The notes beneath the pieces are model-generated. The model did no database searches. It had not been told where the DNA came from and was given only the letters and a program-made list of their open reading frames with translations. The translations under genes were made by a program, and so were the position numbers. Shown here in pieces: positions 58,014-64,000 of a stretch of 64,000 bases of DNA (positions are counted from its first letter, which is position 1; every line of letters begins with the position of its first letter). The stretch covers positions 7,011,059-7,075,058 of the forward strand of contig OZ025253.1 in NCBI GenBank assembly GCA_964019135.1. Reading direction: 5' to 3'. The stretch is from Arenicola marina (Eukaryota; Annelida; Polychaeta; Arenicolidae).

Positions 58014-61000
58014 ATGGGTATTAACCGTGTACTTCTCACTCTGTGCATTGTTCTGGCACTGGAGCAGTTCGGAGCAGGTAAGGTTTTCATCATCGCACAT
58101 CTTTTCTACACGAATCTAGTTAGTATTTTTCAAAACTATAAGTACCAAAGACAAAAACTTGAGTGCCACCCTCTAGCGAGCCACACGGTGGTCAACTGAT
58201 GACTTGCGCGTTCATCTATAGCGAGATAATAATAATACGGCAAAGGTGAGAGCCGGGAAGATACCGTCCGGTTCAGACAGGCTGTTTGTGGTGATAGAAT
58301 GATGGTTTGCTGCTGGGGACATCATTGCTGATTTCCGGGTTCCGCTAGTCGCCAGTGCTGCCCTCCAGTGGCTGAGCCATTGCACTGTTCATGTGGCTGC
58401 TACGGAATGCGGCCGCGAAATGAACATTTGTATGATCCCCAATTGAGGCTATAAGGGTGTTAAGGTGGTCACCTCTTGCGGCTAAGCACCAATTGTGAGA
58501 CACGTTGCAAGATTAAAGGAGTAATTTAGTCCGGCTTTTGGGCCAGCAAGGCGTAGCATGTTACATATAGATCAACATGCAAACTATCAGTCTAAAATGT
58601 ATGTTGCTACCGGCTCCAGCAATAAGTATTAGTATTTGGCACTGAAACTTTCGCATTTACGGCCTCCCGCTCAACTGTGAGTTCGGCATGCTGAGCAGAG
58701 CGCAAGCCAATCAGCGCGCTGCGTAAAAACGCGTCATAGGTTCCAGGCGGCCACACAGCCTGCCCTGTCTCAGCCTTATCATGAACGCAACGTAGCCGCG
58801 GTGAACGCGGATCAAACGTGAAAGAATAATAAATTAAAAGGCCAAACCAACTGCTGGTTCAGGAAATCACTCCCGTATGCAACAAAATGACTTTCAACTC
58901 ATCGGCGAGCAAACTCATCATACTCATCATACTCCAATCTCTGAACCTTCTAAGAAGCTAAAAATGTCACACTATTCATCATGACATATCGACCCTAAAC
59001 TAGCCAAAAAGGTGCATTTAACATGCCTTGTTAATCATGGCAAATTATCTATTTGCTCTGATGTAAAAATGACTGTAAAAAAAAAGTCTACTGATTTTCA
59101 CAGGAAGGTCATTGAATTCATTGTGTGACTCAAGAACAGAAGTTTCACTAATGCTTGGTATTTCTTCAAGCTCCTGAAGGAGCTGAAATGTAAAAAAAGA
59201 CATATTTCAATACTTATTCACATATTGTAATTTGCTGAAATAAAAACTAAACACAGTTTTTTTTTAAATTATGGCTATGTAGGATTGCACGGATATGTTT
59301 TTTTAGCCGGGTAACAGTTCTCAGTACCGGTAGATCTATGGGGGGGGGGGGGGGGGGCGGGGGGGAGGTCATGAGGAATTAAAAGGAGAATTGGCTATTT
59401 CTGGATATTCAGTTATTTAATATTAAAATTCCCAGTTCACGATTACTGAACATAATTGATGACAGCGGCCGGTTAATGACCCATTCTCCATTGAAAATAA
59501 TTATTTCCCTCATTTCCAGTTTAAAAAATATGTCCGGTCGATGAAGATTGAAATGAGCTTATATTGAATTTATTAATATATAAACATATAAGCATGATAA
59601 GTTAGTAACTTAGCTTACTTGATATATCATAGACTTGGGCTGACACTACCACACTTATATTATTATAAGTTGAGACAGGGGGCCTGCTAAGCTTATCTGT
59701 CAAAAGGGCCCAATTTAGCATTAGCCTTGGCTTAGGTGCTTGACCCTGGCCTTGGTGGTTTGTCAACAAACCTGTGAACGGACCGTATCAAACCGCTGTG
59801 AGCCTACTAACCTTCCCCTCTTCGTGATCTCGCGTTCTCTTCCGATGCAAGGAGCTTTTTTCTTGTTTCCTTCACTGATTGTGTTGAAATATATCCGCAG
59901 TGAGTTTGTGAACAGGTCTCAGGTATAACTCTGAGGCGATGCGGCTCCATGACGAGAAAACGTTCTTCAAAATGGAGGTGACAAAGCCCGTGTTAGTGAG
60001 CAGGTGGGGTGAACAAGATTCAATTTTGCCAGCCACAAACGAATCATTGGCGCATTATCCCATGGTAAGCGGAAGAAAGAACAATCTGGGCTTGATTCCT
60101 TTACTCGGACACAACCATGAGCACAACACGTCGGCATTTTAAGGCCAGATGTGCTTGTTTGTTTTGAGTGTTGAACGAATGGCTGACCTGGGCTGACTTG
60201 GGCGCTCAAAACATCATAAGCACCAATGATGCGGGATCCAAGGTCAAGGTCGATTTCTCACTCGATCCTTGGAAAACCAATTTTCGCGCCAAATTTTTTT
60301 TGCACAACAAAACCTTCGTAACTTTTTACTTAATGTTTTTTTAATATTCAATTTTGATTATTTCAATAGATATTTTACTTGTCTTGCATATGCTAAAAAG
60401 AAAAGGACAATCCAACGCACAAATCCTCAGACTAGTCTATTCCTTTAATATATGTTTGATATATTGCACGGTTAAAAGCAATATACTTACATGCGCCATC
60501 TTAGATTTTTTACATTTTAGAATAAAGACTAAAAGTATCTCAAAAATTATGATGCATATGTTTTATATCTCTTTGAGTCTGTAAAACAAACATTTCAACA
60601 TAAAACTGCGCGGTCTATTTTTATCGCGCGCGGACGTGATAGCGAGCCGCGGTCGACATCACACACAAAATACCGAACGGCGAACAGGCGCGCAGGGATG
60701 TAAAGCCGGCCACTAACTTCTGCTCCGGTGACCAAATTGCTTCTCTTTGGACAGCCCACAGGCTTTCAGGATTTAAATTCAAGACAGAATGTACTTATTT
60801 GACATGGAGAAGAGGTTGGTAATACAAAAAATTACGGAATATATTGCTTTAAGGGTAAGAAACAGGCCCAAAGAAACAAGTCGATGTCAAAATTAGATTA
60901 ATATTCCACTATAATAATGCCACAGAATGTTGCAGATATAAATACTGAGACGATATCGTGAGGAGCCCAGTTTCAACAGCTTAATTATAGAAATCTCTTT

Positions 61001-61282
61001 TGCCTCTGATATAGACGTTTGCCTGCAACGTTCACAAACTTGTTCAGTAATATCATAAGCAATTGCATGTTGATTTAATTTTTTTCAATATCATCTTTAA
61101 AAACCGTTCCCAACTTCATTCAACCCCTCAAATCTTTTGCTACACTCTTTTGTGTCCTATGTAACCCTGAGAGGCGTCACCGTTGTATTGCGTGTCATCA
61201 ACTGACTTCGATCTCTACAGCCCTGGAATGCCACGAATGTTATAAAGAGTTGTCTGAGGATGATTGCAACAAATCGCCGACC
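58014..61282 (+). pseudogene. Ly6/uPAR-type secreted protein gene, broken (right copy)
   Basis: Exon 1 at 58014-58077 is identical in coding content to the left copy and exon 2 starts at 61221 (TCTCTACAG). The exon is cut by the LTR at 61283, so the protein again lacks most of the three-finger domain. This copy keeps the TATA-like box and could still be transcribed. The intron contains about 80 bp near 58399-58478 missing from the left copy, and a G-run near 59340-59357 that differs in length. Confidence 0.8.
60484..60586 (+). repeat. 102-bp inverted repeat, arm 1 (right copy)
   Basis: Equivalent of 9243-9345; its partner is at 63588-63689. Confidence 0.7.
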
Positions 61283-62307
61283 TGTAAAATTGACCCCTGC
61301 GGGTTTTTTGGGGATTCAATTTATACTTTTAAATATTAATAATAAATTCGCGATTTCATCTTCCAGTACTTCTCGTCTTCTCGTTGTGTATGAGACGTTT
61401 TTAAGATCCGTGCCAGGGCGTGTGCGGCGTCTGGGCTTGGAAGAATAATGAGCAAATTGACTTCGTGATGTTTATTCTTCAGTCCGTGTAATTTTCATCA
61501 TAAATACAATATAATAAAATCGCCATAGTATAAAGGCACGCACACTCGCAGGTGGCGGCTATGGCTTTGTGACCGACTGGCTAGCGTCTTCTTCCGAGTG
61601 GTCTCGAGTCTCTCTGGCTGATCTCTTTTATGGGGCCCGCACGCCCACGGTTTATGACTCAGCAATATCAGCAATATCAGCCGGAAATACGGCGAATACC
61701 TCGTCTCCAGAGACGGGATGGATGTTGATGTTACGCCCAAAAGTTAACATTCCTCCCGGGCTCTTTAACGAGTTTGTCCCGATCTATCTTTGTCTTAGCA
61801 AAAATAAACAAGGTTACCGTGACCTTTCTGGCAAGAACCTGTTTACGGTGGGAGAACCATTACTCGTGCTGAGTGAGAAATAAACCATTAGGAGTGAGAA
61901 GTAAAACCCTGTGAGTGATCAATACAACCACTCTTTCGTGGGACAAGCGACCTTGGAACCTTCTTTCACACAGCTGTCGGCCAATCAACGTAATAACAAC
62001 CCGCCCATGGAAAGTGCTTACTTCCATGGCCCGATCCGACCTCGGGGTCTTATCTCTCGGACTTATGCCTCCTCCTATACGTCGTTTATTATGTTGGGAC
62101 AGCTGCAAGGCCAGCGGCGCGGCGGGATCTTGGCCCGTTGCCTGAGGCTCTCAGTGTATATCAAGTATAAGTGTGGTTACATGTTGATTATAGGCAAAGC
62201 CAAATAACACAACTACTTAAAGGCTTCATAAAAGCAAGCCAAATTACTATCAAATAAAAGGCTTAATTAAACTAATTAAAGGCTTAATGAGGAGCCAAGC
62301 CTTTACA
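61283..62307 (-). mobile_element. LTR of a retrovirus-like element (right copy)
   Basis: About 1,025 bp with the same TGTAAA...TTTACA ends, TATA-like and AATAAA motifs, and the same insertion point in the Ly6 exon as 10042-11064. It is therefore one insertion copied by the duplication. Broken element, partner LTR not seen. Confidence 0.6.
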
Positions 62308-62840
62308 CACCTCCCATACTCAAGATAAAAACAAAGTTTTTTATCTATTAGGATATCCACCATTAATCGTTAAAGGAGATATAGCTCCTTTGCAAAGATG
62401 AATGCAAAGATAAATGATTAACACTGCAAGTAATTATAACTGCACTGCAAGAGAACAAAAACTTGTATCAAAGCACGCGTCCGCGTAACATTGGTGTAAA
62501 CAAGTTCATGTACGATAAGTCAATAATTGCAACGCGTTCGCGTGACATAATTGAGTCCAAGTAAATACGCGATATAGTTAAAATAATCGGCAAGCTATGT
62601 CCGATTAATCATAGTTGAATATCAATCAAAGCATCAAAGGTATATGCGATATAAGTAAAACAATCGGCAAGCTATGTCTAATTAATCATAACGTTAAACA
62701 TTAATCAAAGCAAAGGTTAAGTCAAGTCAATAATCAAAGCAAGGTGTGTTTTTCAACCAAACTATGAAGTCCGTACCAGCAGGGCGTTCACCCATAACTA
62801 GTCATTTAGGAAGCATCATAACACCTGCTGTCGACAATAC

Positions 62841-63533
62841 TCAAGCGACACTAGTACTGGGCAGTTCAATATCAGTACCCAACACATAACGCTTTGACGT
62901 AACGTTAATTGGCTGAGTCTCCTCAGGTTGTTCATTCTGATTGCGTAAACCAATGTTTATCGCATCAGTGACATTCTCATTCGATACTTCAGACATTGAA
63001 TGAGGGCGTTGCAAGATTACTCGACGAGCATGGGTATTATAACGGGCATGGTAGGGCTGGCTAGGCGGAAAGGAGTGTAATCCCTTTACTGCACGCTTCT
63101 GGACACGTTTGTGGAGCCAAGTGAGGGGCATGGGACAACGTCGCGTTTTGTAACAGTAGCAGGCCACAATGAATATGATCAAAAGGATAGCTAAGGTTAA
63201 ACTAAACGCATAAGTTACTTTGTTACGGCCGAACGCATACGTCGGGACGAGTAAAACCTTGTCCAATGGGAGGAGAGCCTCTTCAGGTAGTAAACCTCCA
63301 TCAGTATTATCTAAAATTTGGAGAGCAATGTGCTCAGGTATCTTGAACGTTAGGTTCAAATCGAGCGTGCGATCAGGGTATGAGTAGGAAGCATTCGAAC
63401 TGGCGTAGAAGATTGAATGAATGAACCAGTTGAGTCCGCGTAACACACAAGGACTATCCAAGGCGACCACATGTGTGCCTCGCGTCAGATTTACAACTCT
63501 CTCTGTCTGACCCGGGCAATGATAACGGGTCAA
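62841..63533 (-). mobile_element. Envelope-like glycoprotein piece (right copy)
   Basis: A 230-residue frame matching the left copy closely: N-glycosylation sites in the ectodomain part, one transmembrane helix and the basic tail. It remains open here too. The rest of the element is absent from the window. Confidence 0.5.
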
Positions 63534-63587
63534 CTCACCACGTGTGGTTACGGCATAACGATTAGCATAACGATGTTCAAATTGTTC

Positions 63588-63689
63588 TTTTACAGACTCA
63601 AAGAGATGTCAAACATATGCATCATGATTTTGAGATACTTTTATTCTTGATTTTAAAATGTGAAAAACCTAAGATGGTGCTTGTAAGTA
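63588..63689 (-). repeat. 102-bp inverted repeat, arm 2 (right copy)
   Basis: Reverse complement of 60484-60586 at the upstream edge of the envelope-like frame; equivalent of 12339-12440. Confidence 0.7.
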
Positions 63690-64000
63690 GGCTCCTTGAA
63701 GTGGTTTTAACATTATTTGAACTGCCGCCGTTGTTACTCTAACGTATCAACCGTTGTTGAACGACTGGGCTGCAAATACAACCTCTGCAGTATCCGTCAA
63801 ATCGCTATTGCGTGGCACGGCGATGCAGCTGGTTGGCCACGGCCATAGGAGTACCCGGGAACCGTCGTTACCCTTTCAAGTTTCGTGATGCATGTGAAGT
63901 ACCCAGAAAACCGAGGTTTGGCAATTATAAAAACGTTTTATAACGCTCTGACTGTGCTAGGTAGACTATGTCTGTCGGTTTATAGCATACGTGACTTAGT

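Larger units (their letters stand above)
52055..64000 (+). repeat. Segmental duplication, right copy
   Basis: Direct repeat of 1-12752 running to the end of the window. Gene content is the same as the left copy, with the differences listed there. Its array is shorter and several elements are slightly less damaged. Confidence 0.95.

Overview
This window is eukaryotic, repeat-rich genomic DNA, most likely from an invertebrate deuterostome; a lancelet (Branchiostoma) is my best guess, as inference only. The reasons are intron-split genes with GT..AG boundaries, secreted Ly6/uPAR and EGF plus concanavalin-A-like lectin proteins, a Tx1-type LINE, tRNA-derived SINEs and many minisatellites. Coding density is low: roughly 3 kb is host coding sequence or its remains.

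Layout. (1) 1-12752 and 52055-64000 are two direct copies of one segment, nearly identical by eye, about 39 kb apart. Each carries a 46-bp minisatellite, a 5'-truncated LINE, a 43-bp minisatellite, a broken Ly6/uPAR gene whose second exon is cut by an LTR, and an envelope-like gene piece next to that LTR. The copies differ by array length (about 1.7 kb), a 790-bp insertion and a 20-bp piece holding the likely TATA box of the Ly6 gene. (2) 12.8-18.7 kb is non-coding, with SINEs and a 15-bp repeat. (3) 18.7-26.6 kb, minus strand, is the 3' half of a gene for a secreted protein: three EGF exons created by a 1,147-bp tandem triplication, then two exons of a ConA-like domain. All exon phases agree. 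Its intron contains a 2.7-kb array of direct and inverted 560-610-bp repeats. (4) 26.8-28.6 kb holds minisatellites and a LINE remnant. (5) 29.5-30.7 kb, minus strand, is an intact two-exon Ly6/uPAR gene with a TATA box, a paralogue of the broken copies. (6) 30.9-40.1 kb is GC-rich: two diverged non-LTR elements lie head to head across a U2 snRNA fragment, with 93-bp repeats and an inserted SINE. The plus-strand element reads through ORF1, endonuclease, reverse transcriptase and C-terminal domain with several breaks. (7) 40-43 kb holds tandem repeats. (8) 43-47.2 kb holds a zinc-finger-like exon, two weak candidate exons and a HIRAN-like coding block. (9) 47.2-52 kb is AT-rich, with two more minisatellites.

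The host genes seen (Ly6/uPAR, EGF-ConA) encode secreted, disulphide-rich proteins. I see no operon, CRISPR array, bacterial system or convincing new defence system. The strongest leads are the EGF-ConA gene with its recently multiplied EGF exon, the promoter difference between the duplicated Ly6 copies, the head-to-head LINE/U2 junction and the inverted-repeat intron. All identities and copy numbers are by-eye estimates.
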